Assembly: GCF_036763085.1 (NCBI RefSeq)
Contig: NZ_JBAIYU010000010.1
Coordinates: 682,001 to 746,000, forward strand
DNA from: JBAIYU01 sp036763085
GTDB taxonomy: Bacteria; Bacillota; Negativicutes; DSM-1736; Dendrosporobacteraceae
DNA: 64,000 nucleotides
Reading direction: 5' to 3'
Shown here: one piece after another, positions 51,948 through 61,206 of the stretch
How positions within the stretch are numbered: position 1 is the first letter of the stretch
Layout of the letters: each line of letters opens with the position of its first letter
Made by a program: the position numbers and the translations under genes
Notes under the pieces: model-generated
What the model was told of the DNA's origin: nothing
The model's input: only the letters and a program-made list of their open reading frames with translations
The model's database searches: none

Positions 51948-53201
51948 CTATTTAATTAGAGGGGTTAAGTGGACAACCATTGCATCACGAAGTTTCGGTT
52001 CAAACCAAGTTGATTTTGGCGGCATGATTTGCCCCGCATCAGCAATATCCATTAGCTGCTCAATCGAGGTAGCATACATCGAGAAGGCAACAGCATATTT
52101 CTTGCTGTTTACCAGTCTTTCCAGCTCAGCCATGCCTCTTATTCCTCCAACAAAGTTAATCCGTTTGTCGGTACGAGGATCTTGGATGGCTAATATCGGA
52201 TTTAAGAGGTTATTTTGCAGTATGCTTACATCAAGCACCTCTACAGGATTGTCTTCAGTAAAAGTTCCCGGTTTAGCTGTCAGCTGATACCATGTATTGT
52301 CGATATACATTCCAAATGTATGAAGATCATTCGGCTTAACAGCGCCGGACGGGCTTTCTGCAATATCAAACTTCTCTGCCACTTTCTCAATGAACTCATT
52401 TGGGGATAAGCCATTCAGATCGGTTACAACACGATTGTAATCCATTATATACATCATGTCATGAGGGAAGATTACGGTAAGAAAGGTATTATACTCTTCG
52501 TTACCTGTGTGGTTTGCATTCTTCTCACGGCAGAGATCGGCAACACGTCCGGCTGCAGCTGAGCGATGATGTCCATCAGCTATATATAGGAAGTCAATTT
52601 TTGCGAATGCGTTTTCTATAACCTGAATTTTTTTATCCTCGGCTACAACGTATAGTGTATGGCTTATTCCATCTTCAGTTGTGAAATCATACACCGGGGC
52701 TTGGTTCATACACTCTTCAATAAGTTCATTCAAAGTTTGCTCGGCTTTGTATGTTAAGAAAACTGCGCCAGTTTGGGCTTCGGTTGCTGTTATATGGTCA
52801 ACCCTGTCTTGCTCCTTATCGGGTCTTGTTAGCTCATGCTTCTTAATAATATTGTTCTGGTACTCATTTACCGACGCTGCAGCAACAAGTCCTACCTGTG
52901 TATGGTCACCCATTTTCTGCTTATATATATAGAAGCAAGGTTTTTCATCCTGAACTAAGATTCTATCACCGATAAATTTCTGAAGGTTCTCAGCAGCCTT
53001 TTCATAAACTACCGGTGAATGTACATCAATATTTTCAGGCAAGTCAACTTCGGATTTAGTCACACGCAAAAAGCTATATTTATTGTTATCGGTTATTTTA
53101 CGAGCTTCCTCAGAATCTAACACATCATAAGGCGGTGAAACCACTTGAGAGGCTAGTTCTTGAACAGGGCGTAAGCCGCGAAACGGTTTTAATACTGCCA
53201 T
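51948..53201 (-). CDS. DUF1015 family protein
   Basis: 417 aa, the usual length. The family start (LKPFRGLRPV...VVSPPYDVL) and the YIADGHHRSAAAGR motif are clear. DUF1015 genes are often next to serA/serC, and the protein has been suggested to be a ParB/sulfiredoxin-fold kinase-like enzyme related to serine kinase SbnI/SerK; function here is inferred only. It follows serA by 12 bases, so it shares the T-box control. Confidence 0.88.
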   Translation of the reverse strand: MAVLKPFRGLRPVQELASQVVSPPYDVLDSEEARKITDNNKYSFLRVTKSEVDLPENIDVHSPVVYEKAAENLQKFIGDRILVQDEKPCFYIYKQKMGDHTQVGLVAAASVNEYQNNIIKKHELTRPDKEQDRVDHITATEAQTGAVFLTYKAEQTLNELIEECMNQAPVYDFTTEDGISHTLYVVAEDKKIQVIENAFAKIDFLYIADGHHRSAAAGRVADLCREKNANHTGNEEYNTFLTVIFPHDMMYIMDYNRVVTDLNGLSPNEFIEKVAEKFDIAESPSGAVKPNDLHTFGMYIDNTWYQLTAKPGTFTEDNPVEVLDVSILQNNLLNPILAIQDPRTDKRINFVGGIRGMAELERLVNSKKYAVAFSMYATSIEQLMDIADAGQIMPPKSTWFEPKLRDAMVVHLTPLIK

Positions 53202-53213
53202 TAACTTTCCTCC

Positions 53214-54797
53214 TTAGATAGTGTTAAAGTTGATTAATTTAGCACCAAATATGCCGTCAATTGCTGTTACTTTTTCTAAAATAGCAACTGGTATATCATT
53301 ATCAACTGCAAGAACCATGATGTTTGTACCTGAAACCTCAGTTTTTCCAACTTGCATACCCGAGATATTTATACCAGCTTCACCCATCATTGTGCCAACT
53401 TTACCGATAACACCTGGGCGATTGATGTGTGGGCAGATTAGAATGCGAGCACGAGGATCAACATCTACACGGTGTCCATCGATGTTTACTATACGTTCTT
53501 CTTCGCCAAACAGTGTACCTTGAACAACATGCTGGCCTTTAGCAGTAAGTACTCTTACTGTAATTAGATTAGCAAAACTTAAGGCTTCCTTATTTTTAAC
53601 TTCCTTAACTTTAATGTTACGAGCTTTTGCTAAGCCAGGAGCATTTACATAGTTTACAGCTTCTTGGAGTATTGGATTTAAAATACCTTTAAGAACGGCT
53701 GTTGTCAGCATCTTAGTATCAACATCAGTAATATCGCCGTTGTATTCTACATCAATGCTAGTAATAGGACCATCAGCCAAGTTAACCGCGGTGCAGCCCA
53801 TACGCTCAGCTAGGTTAAAGTAAGGTTTAATAAGTTTAAGCACATGCGGAGCAACTGGAGCCATATTTACTGCAGTTGTTACAGGTTCGCCACGAAGAGC
53901 AGCTATTATGCCATAAGCAACGTCTACAGCAACGCCAACTTGAGCTTCAGCAGTTGACGCACCTAAATGCGGTGTTAAAACAATATTATCTAATTCAAGC
54001 AATGGATTTGCCGGATCAATTGGTTCTTTTTCGAAAACGTCAATTGCTGCACCAGCAACAATACCATTTTGGATAGCTTCTGCTAAAGCTGCTTCATCGA
54101 TAATGCCGCCGCGAGCACAGTTTACTATTCTAACGCCCTTTTTCATTTTGCCAAACGCTTCTTTATTAACCATGTATTTAGTTTGCGGCGTAAGAGGCAT
54201 ATGGAAAGTAATGAAATCAGCTTTGGCAAAAATCTCATCAACAGTCGCGAGCTCAATACCTAGATTTTTAGCATGGTCTGCATTTATATAAGGGTCATAA
54301 CCGATAATATTCATTTCCATTGCAATTGCTCTTTTCGCAACGCCGCTGCCGATACGACCTAGGCCAATAACGCCGAGGGTTTTGCCACGCATCTCAACAC
54401 CCATGAACTTGCTGCGCTTCCATTCGCGGTTCTTCATCGAAGCATGAGCATCTGGAATGCTGCGAGCCAGTGAAAGCATCATTGCCACAGTGTGTTCTGT
54501 TGCGGCAATAGTATTGCCTTCTGGGGCATTAAGCACGATAATACCTTTTTGCGTAGCAGCTTCAACGTCAATATTGTCAACACCTACGCCAGCTCGGCCA
54601 ATTGCCTTGAGTTTTTCGGCTACTTGAAGTACAGCCTTTGTTACTTTTGTTTCACTGCGTACAACTAAAGCATCATATTCGGGAATAATAGCAAGAAGCT
54701 CTTCTGGCGCAAGCTTTTTCCTTACGTCAACTTCAAACTCTTTGCTAAGAATCTCAACACCTTGTTCCGAAACGCCGTCACATACTAAAATTTTCAT
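53214..54797 (-). CDS. serA: D-3-phosphoglycerate dehydrogenase
   Basis: About 527 aa, the long form. First step of serine synthesis: oxidises 3-phosphoglycerate to 3-phosphohydroxypyruvate with NAD+. Visible: the NAD motif GLGRIGSGVAKRA, the catalytic Arg-Glu-His residues (NCARGGIID, FEKEP and TPHLGAST), an intermediate ASB domain, and a C-terminal ACT domain (RPGVIGKVGTMMGEAGINIS) for serine feedback. The ATG at 54797 has AAGGAGAG upstream. Expression is controlled by the T-box leader. Confidence 0.95.
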   Translation of the reverse strand: MKILVCDGVSEQGVEILSKEFEVDVRKKLAPEELLAIIPEYDALVVRSETKVTKAVLQVAEKLKAIGRAGVGVDNIDVEAATQKGIIVLNAPEGNTIAATEHTVAMMLSLARSIPDAHASMKNREWKRSKFMGVEMRGKTLGVIGLGRIGSGVAKRAIAMEMNIIGYDPYINADHAKNLGIELATVDEIFAKADFITFHMPLTPQTKYMVNKEAFGKMKKGVRIVNCARGGIIDEAALAEAIQNGIVAGAAIDVFEKEPIDPANPLLELDNIVLTPHLGASTAEAQVGVAVDVAYGIIAALRGEPVTTAVNMAPVAPHVLKLIKPYFNLAERMGCTAVNLADGPITSIDVEYNGDITDVDTKMLTTAVLKGILNPILQEAVNYVNAPGLAKARNIKVKEVKNKEALSFANLITVRVLTAKGQHVVQGTLFGEEERIVNIDGHRVDVDPRARILICPHINRPGVIGKVGTMMGEAGINISGMQVGKTEVSGTNIMVLAVDNDIPVAILEKVTAIDGIFGAKLINFNTI

Positions 54798-54879
54798 AAT
54801 TTGCACTCTCCTTGAATTAATAATTAATATTTTGGCTGCGTTTACTTGAGGTTAAACGCGTCTTTTTCTGTTTTTGGAA

Positions 54880-55146
54880 AATAAAAAAGCCCCGCCCCAT
54901 ATTTGGGGCGAGACTTATATCCCGCGTTGCCACCCAGTTTGTGCCTTTCGGCCAACTCTAGACCGCTGTATCGGGCGGCTCCCGTCAAAATTCATCATCT
55001 GCCACTCCAGGGCGGAACGATCTGTCCTGTTCACCGACTCTCACCACCCGTCGGCTCTCTGAAGAACTCAAACAAACGCTTCCCTATCTTCGTGTTCAAA
55101 CCAATGAAGTGTTTTCACATTCACTGGCGGATATTTACTTGGCTTA
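54880..55146 (-). promoter_or_regulatory. T-box leader of serA
   Basis: The minus strand carries the T-box core CTGGGTGGCAACGCGGG (54926-54942), a stem I with the CAGAGAGCC...GGTGGTGAGAGTCGG distal part, and a terminator CGCCCC-AAATAT-GGGGCG followed by TTTTTT at about 54880-54914. T-boxes bind uncharged tRNA and allow readthrough. The specifier should be a serine codon; UCG (55018-55020) is a candidate but I could not place it with certainty. The promoter lies just upstream. Confidence 0.9.
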
Positions 55147-55152
55147 GTTTTG

Positions 55153-55181
55153 ATTATATTTAATCCGCGTTCAAAAGTCAA
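55153..55181 (-). promoter_or_regulatory. Sigma-A promoter of serA
   Basis: TTGACT, 17 bases, TATAAT on the minus strand; transcription begins at the 5' end of the T-box. Confidence 0.8.
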
Positions 55182-55313
55182 GTGTGTTTTTGACAAAAAC
55201 ATCAGTAACATTAAATACAAAAAAACATTGAAAACTTTCTGTTGCGCATTCTTAAAACAGAGGTTAGAATATAACACAAGTCATAAATTTTACACATGCT
55301 GGGAGGTATCACC

Positions 55314-56402
55314 TTGACAAAGCGTATTTTTAATTTCAGCGCAGGTCCTGCTACTCTACCCCTTGAAGTATTACAACACGCTCAAGCAGAATTATTAAAC
55401 TTTAACGATACAGGGATGTCTATACTCGAAATCAGTCACCGATCCAAAGCCTACGAGGAAGTAAATGCTGAAGCAGAAGCAAACATGAAAGAACTGCTAG
55501 GCCTCGGCGATGATTATCGTGTTCTATTTCTCCAGGGTGGTGCAAGCCTTCAGTTTTCGATGATCCCACTTAATTTCCTTGCACCTGGTCAAACTGCAGA
55601 CTATATTCTTAGCGGAGCTTGGTCCGAAAAAGCATTGAAAGAGGCTAAGCTAGTTGGCGAAACTCATGTTGCAGCAACTACCGCGGAGGAAAACTATAAG
55701 CGTATACCTAGCCTTGATGAAATTAAACTAAGCTCAAATCCAGCTTATGTTCATATTACATCCAATAACACTATCTTTGGCACACAATGGGCTGATTTCC
55801 CGTCATTCGGTGATATCCCGTTAATGGCTGATATGTCTTCAGACATGCTCTGCCGCCCATTTGATGCATCCAAATTTTCTTTGATCTACGCAGGAGCGCA
55901 GAAGAACCTTGGTCCATCCGGCGTAACGGTTGTTGTTATTCGCAAGAGCTTGCTGGAAAACAATCCGAAAACTGTTCCTACAATGCTTCGCTACGATACT
56001 CATGCTAAGAACGATTCACTGTATAATACACCGCCTTCTTTTGGTGTATATATGGTCAACCTTGTACTGCGCTGGATTAAGGCTAACGGCGGTCTGGCTG
56101 GTATGGAAAAACACAACACCGAAAAAGCTCAATTAATCTATGACGCAATCGACCAAAGTGGCGGCTACTATCAAGGCCATGCTGAAAAAGACAGCCGCTC
56201 ATTAATGAATGTAACTTTCCGCCTGCCAAACGAAGAACTGGAGAAAGCTTTTGCCGCTGAATCTACAAAGGCTGGGCTTAACGGCTTAAAAGGTCACCGC
56301 TCTGTTGGCGGCTTGAGAGCATCAATTTATAATGCTATGCCAAGAGAAGGCTGCCAGGCACTGCGCGACTTCATGCTCGAATTCCAACGGAAAAACGGTT
56401 AA
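55314..56402 (+). CDS. serC: Phosphoserine aminotransferase
   Basis: About 362 aa PLP aminotransferase converting phosphohydroxypyruvate and glutamate to phosphoserine. Family signatures: the start KRIFNFSAGPATLP, the block ILEISHRSKAYEE, SDMLCRPFD and the PLP lysine in YAGAQKNLGPSG. The start is TTG at 55314, six to seven bases after GGGAGG, giving TKRIFNF; the ATG at 55296 precedes the ribosome site. It is divergent from serA and has no T-box of its own. Confidence 0.95.
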   Translation: MTKRIFNFSAGPATLPLEVLQHAQAELLNFNDTGMSILEISHRSKAYEEVNAEAEANMKELLGLGDDYRVLFLQGGASLQFSMIPLNFLAPGQTADYILSGAWSEKALKEAKLVGETHVAATTAEENYKRIPSLDEIKLSSNPAYVHITSNNTIFGTQWADFPSFGDIPLMADMSSDMLCRPFDASKFSLIYAGAQKNLGPSGVTVVVIRKSLLENNPKTVPTMLRYDTHAKNDSLYNTPPSFGVYMVNLVLRWIKANGGLAGMEKHNTEKAQLIYDAIDQSGGYYQGHAEKDSRSLMNVTFRLPNEELEKAFAAESTKAGLNGLKGHRSVGGLRASIYNAMPREGCQALRDFMLEFQRKNG

Positions 56403-56409
56403 TAATACA

Positions 56410-56457
56410 ATAATTACCCCTTGCTCGCTTTAGTTGCGGACAAGGGGTATTGTTTTT
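56410..56457 (+). terminator. Terminator of serC
   Basis: TACCCCTTG/CAAGGGGTA hairpin with a loop of about sixteen bases, then TTGTTTTT. Confidence 0.75.
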
Positions 56458-56548
56458 GGTTCTTACCAGTTTATTAGATGCATACCCTTTTTAAATAGGG
56501 TATAATACCAATAGGAAAATTTATCCGATGATCAAGGGGGCTATTAAA

Positions 56549-57052
56549 TTGTTAAAAGAAGTTAACTATAACCAATATGCAGATAAGGCAATTGAAGTAT
56601 TAAGTAAAGGGGCCTTTCTAACAACAGCAGCAGATGGCGAAGTAAATACTATGACTATTGCCTGGGGTTCGATAGGCTTTATTTGGGCTAAGCCGGTATT
56701 TATGGTAATGGTAAGACCATCGCGCCATACTTATAATCTAATCGAGAAAAGCGGCGAATTTACTGTCAGCATCCCGCTGAAAGACATGCAGCAAGCACTC
56801 GCAATATGCGGCACAAAATCAGGCCGCGACATGGATAAGTTCGCCGCAGCAGGTCTGACAACATTGGCAGGACAAAAGTTAGCTACTCCGGTAATTGCTA
56901 ATTGCGGTCTACATTTTGAATGCAAAATCGTCTATAAACAAGCCATGACTGACGAAAACTTAGATAGCGAAATTAACGCTAAGAAATATAGTACTGGTGA
57001 CTACCACACTCTGTATTTTGGCGAAATAGTAGCTACATACATCGAAGAATAA
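56549..57052 (+). CDS. Flavin reductase-like (FMN-binding split barrel) protein
   Basis: About 167 aa. Pattern GAFLTTAADGEVNTMTIAWG and FMVMVRPSRHTYNLI, then FTVSIPL and GLHFECKIVY mark the flavin reductase-like domain (FMN-binding). Likely a flavoredoxin-type electron carrier or an NADH:FMN reductase in an anaerobe. The start is TTG with AGGGGG eight bases upstream; the ATG at 56528 lacks a site. The terminator at 57061-57096 is shared with the convergent DJ-1 gene. Confidence 0.82.
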   Translation: MLKEVNYNQYADKAIEVLSKGAFLTTAADGEVNTMTIAWGSIGFIWAKPVFMVMVRPSRHTYNLIEKSGEFTVSIPLKDMQQALAICGTKSGRDMDKFAAAGLTTLAGQKLATPVIANCGLHFECKIVYKQAMTDENLDSEINAKKYSTGDYHTLYFGEIVATYIEE

Positions 57053-57060
57053 CCAAAAAA

Positions 57061-57096
57061 AATGACCCGCGCCTATCAACGGCAGCGGGTCATTAT
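57061..57096. terminator. Bidirectional terminator
   Basis: ATGACCCGC/GCGGGTCAT with a loop of about fourteen bases, between convergent genes. Confidence 0.65.
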
Positions 57097-57097
57097 C

Positions 57098-57667
57098 TTA
57101 AATACTTATTTTTGCACCTAGTAATTCAACAAAGGCTCGTAGCCACTCAGGATGATTTGGCCAAGCCTGAGCCGTAACCAAGTTTTTGCTTACTACAACT
57201 GGTTCATTCTTCCACTCAGCTCCAGCGATCCGGCATTCAGCTGCACAAGCAGGATAGGAAGTAGTCTCATAGCCTTTTAAAACTTCTGCTGGGGCTAACA
57301 GCTGTGTACCATGACAAATAGCTGCAACCGGCTTACCATCGGCGAAAAAGGCTTGCACGATTTTAATTGCTTCATCATACATGCGTATATATTCTGGAGC
57401 TCGCCCGCCAGGAATAACAAGCCCAACATAATCATCAACATTTACTTCTGCGGCAGAAAGGTCTACAGGGATACGATGACCAGTCAATTCTATATAGGTA
57501 TCAAGATTAGTAAAGTCATGCACGACCAGCTGCAGCATATCTCCCGCCTTTTTATTCGGGGCAGCTAGATCTACTTGATAGCCAAGCATCATTAATGCTT
57601 GCTGAGGCACTTTTACTTCATAATCTTCTGCACAATCACCAGTTAATATAAGGATCTTTTTAGTCAT
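57098..57667 (-). CDS. DJ-1/PfpI family protein
   Basis: 189 aa. The nucleophile elbow AAICHGTQLL carries the conserved Cys, and VIPGGRAPEYIR holds the upstream Gly-rich loop. Members are proteases, glyoxalases/deglycases or chaperones; the residue set alone does not decide. GGGGG lies upstream of the ATG. Confidence 0.88.
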   Translation of the reverse strand: MTKKILILTGDCAEDYEVKVPQQALMMLGYQVDLAAPNKKAGDMLQLVVHDFTNLDTYIELTGHRIPVDLSAAEVNVDDYVGLVIPGGRAPEYIRMYDEAIKIVQAFFADGKPVAAICHGTQLLAPAEVLKGYETTSYPACAAECRIAGAEWKNEPVVVSKNLVTAQAWPNHPEWLRAFVELLGAKISI

Positions 57668-57786
57668 TAAAATCCCCCCATAATAAACGTTCTTTAGAAA
57701 TATAATTCATTTTTTCCCATTATATTCCTGCTATTTTAGATGTTAATTTTTTGCCCAAAATCGCCTTAGTAATATAAAATCACTTT

Positions 57787-58464
57787 CTACTCAAGTAAAT
57801 TTCTAACCATAGCTTTAACGTTTTCAGGCATATCCAAGCCAGTATGAAACTCTATACAGCCACTTTGCGGCAGAGCATCATTTATTACTATAGCATCAAG
57901 CGGTTTGTAGCCGAATAACTCAGCACTTCCGAAACGCGAATTATATAGTGCCTGATGAAAATTAACTGTGGCTGCATTGCCTTTTATATCAACAGTTATT
58001 CCTGCAGCCATATCAATATTACCTACGAATTTTGCGGCCATTGCTAAACTCACTTTGGAAAAAATCCATGAAAGCATTGGTTTATCCGGGAGTTTTTTGT
58101 CAAGCACCTTCAGTTGCATGATTGAATTATGTTTAGTATGCTGAAACTGCACTATTTTGCAGGTTAGCACTACTCGGCCAGCATCCTTGGTAATTGCCGT
58201 TATTTTTAGCTTTCCTTCGCCGATAGAGTTTATCGTCAGTTCTTTAATCTGATCGTGTTGTCCGATAGCCTCAGTTAAGGATTTATTAATAATATGATCT
58301 GGAACGACTACTAAGCCCTTTTCTAAGTTCTCAACAGTCTGATAATCCCAAGTTTCCTGTATGATATGCATTACTGGCGATAAATCGGCAACTTTTGCTT
58401 CAAGCTCAGCGAAGCTGATTTTACTTGTAAAATCAGCTGGCAAATCAACTGGTATTGTTATCAT
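57787..58464 (-). CDS. Hypothetical protein (225 aa)
   Basis: Not recognised. Soluble, mixed alpha/beta, without signal peptide. The middle (ELTINSIGEGKLKITAITKD) and the following strands could form a lipid-binding (DUF2993-like) fold, but this is guesswork. AGGTGATCG precedes the ATG. It lies alone between the DJ-1 gene and a large inverted repeat. Confidence 0.55.
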   Translation of the reverse strand: MITIPVDLPADFTSKISFAELEAKVADLSPVMHIIQETWDYQTVENLEKGLVVVPDHIINKSLTEAIGQHDQIKELTINSIGEGKLKITAITKDAGRVVLTCKIVQFQHTKHNSIMQLKVLDKKLPDKPMLSWIFSKVSLAMAAKFVGNIDMAAGITVDIKGNAATVNFHQALYNSRFGSAELFGYKPLDAIVINDALPQSGCIEFHTGLDMPENVKAMVRNLLE

Positions 58465-58542
58465 TACTCTCGATCACCTCTAAATATCTTTGGCGTAACT
58501 GCTAACCGTCTAAATAATATTTAGGCCGCCTACTATTAATGA

Positions 58543-58608
58543 GGCTAGGTCTGAACCTTATTATAGCGTAAGTTAGCGTTGGAGCGTTAATAAGGTTCAG
58601 ACCTAGCC
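58543..58608. repeat. Perfect 21-base-arm inverted repeat
   Basis: GGCTAGGTCTGAACCTTATT(A) and its exact complement around a 24-base loop rich in TTAGCG. No T run follows, and it lies 79 bases upstream of the 225-aa gene's start. It may be a structural or insertion-derived element. Confidence 0.75.
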
Positions 58609-58684
58609 GGACAAGTTATATGTGGCATAGATAATCTACGTAGTTCATCCCCTTAGCCCTAGTCCTACTTTTATTGAACAAATG

Positions 58685-58715
58685 AAAATCCGGTACAGCT
58701 GTACCGGATTTTGTT
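58685..58715 (-). terminator. Terminator of the DUF2225 gene
   Basis: A 28-base perfect palindrome, AAAATCCGGTACAG and its complement with no loop spacer, immediately at the end of the gene. Confidence 0.75.
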
Positions 58716-59409
58716 ATTCGCCAGCCTTTTCAGCTGCCGACTGATTACGAGAGTCCCGAATCTCCTGCCATACGTCTCGGGCCAGATTATAAATATTACG
58801 CTCCAGTTTGGCCTGTTGATTTGAAATAATTTTATTAAAATAAGGTATCGCTTTTTCCACATTACCTGTGCGTCTAAACAAATCTCCCACCAAGTACGTT
58901 AGCGTAACTTCAGTCATATTGCCGATAGGCAGACGCTCACGAAAAAGTGCCTGCTCATAATGCTTAACTGCATTAACCAGAGCAACCTGTTCCTCAGTTG
59001 TCTGCTCTCCTTCACGGTACAGCCATGCCAACTTAAGATACAACCCGCCTATTCTGCTTGAAGCAACCTCTAGCATCTCGTTATAGAAAATAGCAAGCTT
59101 ATAAGTAGCAATAGCCTGTTCTCTAGTTCTATTGCCGCTAAAATTAATATTAATCTGGCGTGATGAGAGAAATTTGGCTAATTTCTCTTTTGCAGCTGGA
59201 ACTATCTCATCAAAATTACTATCCTGAGCAGCATAGCCACAGTGGGGGCATGCCCATATTGAATAGTAATAAGGATTAACATCTTGATAATACGTGCAAA
59301 AGTCACTGTCTTGCTTAATTTTCAGCAATCGTGAACGGACTTTAGTCACGCTGAATGTCTTGCCGCACAGAGCACACTCTTTATCAACTTGATATATGTA
59401 ATCTGCCAT
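58714..59409 (-). CDS. DUF2225 family protein with TPR-like C-terminus
   Basis: 231 aa. N-terminal zinc-binding part with CALCGKTF and CPHCGYAAQDSNF, the DUF2225 hallmark, then a helical TPR-like region (KAIPYFNKII segment). Function unknown. GGAGGG lies eight bases before the ATG at 59409. It follows cydC by 51 bases on the same strand, so weak coupling to the cydDC operon is possible. Confidence 0.85.
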   Translation of the reverse strand: MADYIYQVDKECALCGKTFSVTKVRSRLLKIKQDSDFCTYYQDVNPYYYSIWACPHCGYAAQDSNFDEIVPAAKEKLAKFLSSRQININFSGNRTREQAIATYKLAIFYNEMLEVASSRIGGLYLKLAWLYREGEQTTEEQVALVNAVKHYEQALFRERLPIGNMTEVTLTYLVGDLFRRTGNVEKAIPYFNKIISNQQAKLERNIYNLARDVWQEIRDSRNQSAAEKAGE

Positions 59410-59460
59410 AAAAACTCCCTCCATAGTAATACATTACCATATATTACTCAGAGGTCAAGA

Positions 59461-61206
59461 TCAGTTTGGGAAATAAGTCTGTTGCAACTTATACATCTGG
59501 TAAAATAGTCCTTGTTTTTCTACTAGACTATCAAACCTTCCCCGCTCAACAACCTTGCCCTGATCAAGTACCAAAATTTTGTCCATAGCCTCTAAGCCTA
59601 TTATACGATGGGTAATCATTAAGGTAGTTCTGCCCTTCATAAGTTCGCCTAATGCAGTCATAATTTGATGTTCAGTTAACGCATCTAAGCCTACAGCAGC
59701 TTCATCCAGCAGCAAAATCGGGGCATCTTTTAGTATGGCTCTCGCTATTGCTATCCTTTGACGCTGACCACCAGATAACGCCCTGCCATTATGGCCAACA
59801 GCGGTATCTAAGCCTTGCGGCAGTGTGCCGACAAATTCTCCTAATGCCGCCCCATGTATTGCAGCCATTAGCTGTGCTTCAGTCGCATCTGGACGTGCCA
59901 GTATAATGTTATCACGTATAGTTGCATTAAAAATATGCGTCTGCTGTGACACTACGCTGAAACTATTTCTTATATCCTCTGGACTTAAATCACGATAATC
60001 TAAACCACTCAGAGTTATACTACCTGAATCATACTCCCAAAAACGCAGAAGCAAATTTATAATTGTACTCTTCCCCGCACCGCTAGGACCGACAATGGCG
60101 ACACTTCTTCCAGGTTTAAGTTCAAACGAAATATTCTGCAAGCCTTTTTTCCAATACTTATCTGTTCCAGAATTATAAGTAAAAGATACATCTTTAACTA
60201 CAATGCTTAAATCATTTGGCAAATTAACTGTTTCTCTGTTTGTACTCACTGCAGCTTTTGTATCCACTATACTAAACAAACGCTGGGCTGCGGCTAAGCT
60301 TTCGTTAAAGTAGTGGACTGCCATCGGCAGCGGCAATACAGCTTCAAAGCTGCTTTGAACAGCTAAGGCCGCAGCTGCTAGATAAATTCCATCAACATAG
60401 CCTCCATTAACCAAAGGTATCATCAGCCAAAGTACAGCCCATAATGCGCCGTTCATTATTAAGCTACCAAGAGCTTCAGTTAATCCACTTAATGCTGCTA
60501 CTCGCCCTTGCAAAGATGAAAGTTTTCCATTGAGACTTCGTATTGCGTCAAGTTGGTCCTCTTTACGATTATAGGCTGCTAGATCAGCAATTCCTTCAAC
60601 ACTATCCACTAGATACGCTTTTAGCTCAGATCTTACAGCAACAAGTTCACTGCCGGAATTTTTATTTAAGCTTCGTACCACCAGAGGCAAACCGATTCCA
60701 GTTAATAAGAAAGCTGTTGTTAAAATATATACCAGTCCAACAGTAAACTTCTGGACAAAAAATATCATTGAAGCCAAAATCATTATTGCCACAATCGGCG
60801 GTGCCAAAACTCGTAAATAAAAGTCTTTTAACGTCTCGATATCGCCAACAATTGCACCAAATAATTCTCCACTCTGCCAACTCTGCAATTTAGCCGGGGC
60901 TAGAGGTTCAAGGCGAGTATAGAACCAAACTCTAAGCTCACTCAAAATACGAAATGTCGCATCGTGAGAGATATAACGCTCTAAATAGCGGAAAACTGCT
61001 CTAGCTACGCCAAAAAACCTTACTCCGACTATAGCTACCGAGAGTTCCGCTACCGAAGGATGAAGTGCGGCACTAGCAATCAAAATCGCTGAAGTAGCCA
61101 TTAGTCCGATATTACTTGCTACAGTAAGCCAGCCAAACAGAACTGCCAATGCCATTATAGGCCAAGCCGGCAGCATAATTTTAATAAGCCTAACAGCAGT
61201 CCTCAT
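59461..61206 (-). CDS. cydC: Thiol reductant ABC exporter subunit CydC
   Basis: 581 aa: an N-terminal six-helix domain and a C-terminal ATPase with Walker A GPSGAGKST, signature LSGGQ and Walker B ILLLDEA. With CydD it exports glutathione or cysteine to the periplasm, which is required for cytochrome bd assembly. The ATG overlaps the cydD stop by four bases (ATGA). No cydAB genes are in the window. Confidence 0.92.
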   Translation of the reverse strand: MRTAVRLIKIMLPAWPIMALAVLFGWLTVASNIGLMATSAILIASAALHPSVAELSVAIVGVRFFGVARAVFRYLERYISHDATFRILSELRVWFYTRLEPLAPAKLQSWQSGELFGAIVGDIETLKDFYLRVLAPPIVAIMILASMIFFVQKFTVGLVYILTTAFLLTGIGLPLVVRSLNKNSGSELVAVRSELKAYLVDSVEGIADLAAYNRKEDQLDAIRSLNGKLSSLQGRVAALSGLTEALGSLIMNGALWAVLWLMIPLVNGGYVDGIYLAAAALAVQSSFEAVLPLPMAVHYFNESLAAAQRLFSIVDTKAAVSTNRETVNLPNDLSIVVKDVSFTYNSGTDKYWKKGLQNISFELKPGRSVAIVGPSGAGKSTIINLLLRFWEYDSGSITLSGLDYRDLSPEDIRNSFSVVSQQTHIFNATIRDNIILARPDATEAQLMAAIHGAALGEFVGTLPQGLDTAVGHNGRALSGGQRQRIAIARAILKDAPILLLDEAAVGLDALTEHQIMTALGELMKGRTTLMITHRIIGLEAMDKILVLDQGKVVERGRFDSLVEKQGLFYQMYKLQQTYFPN

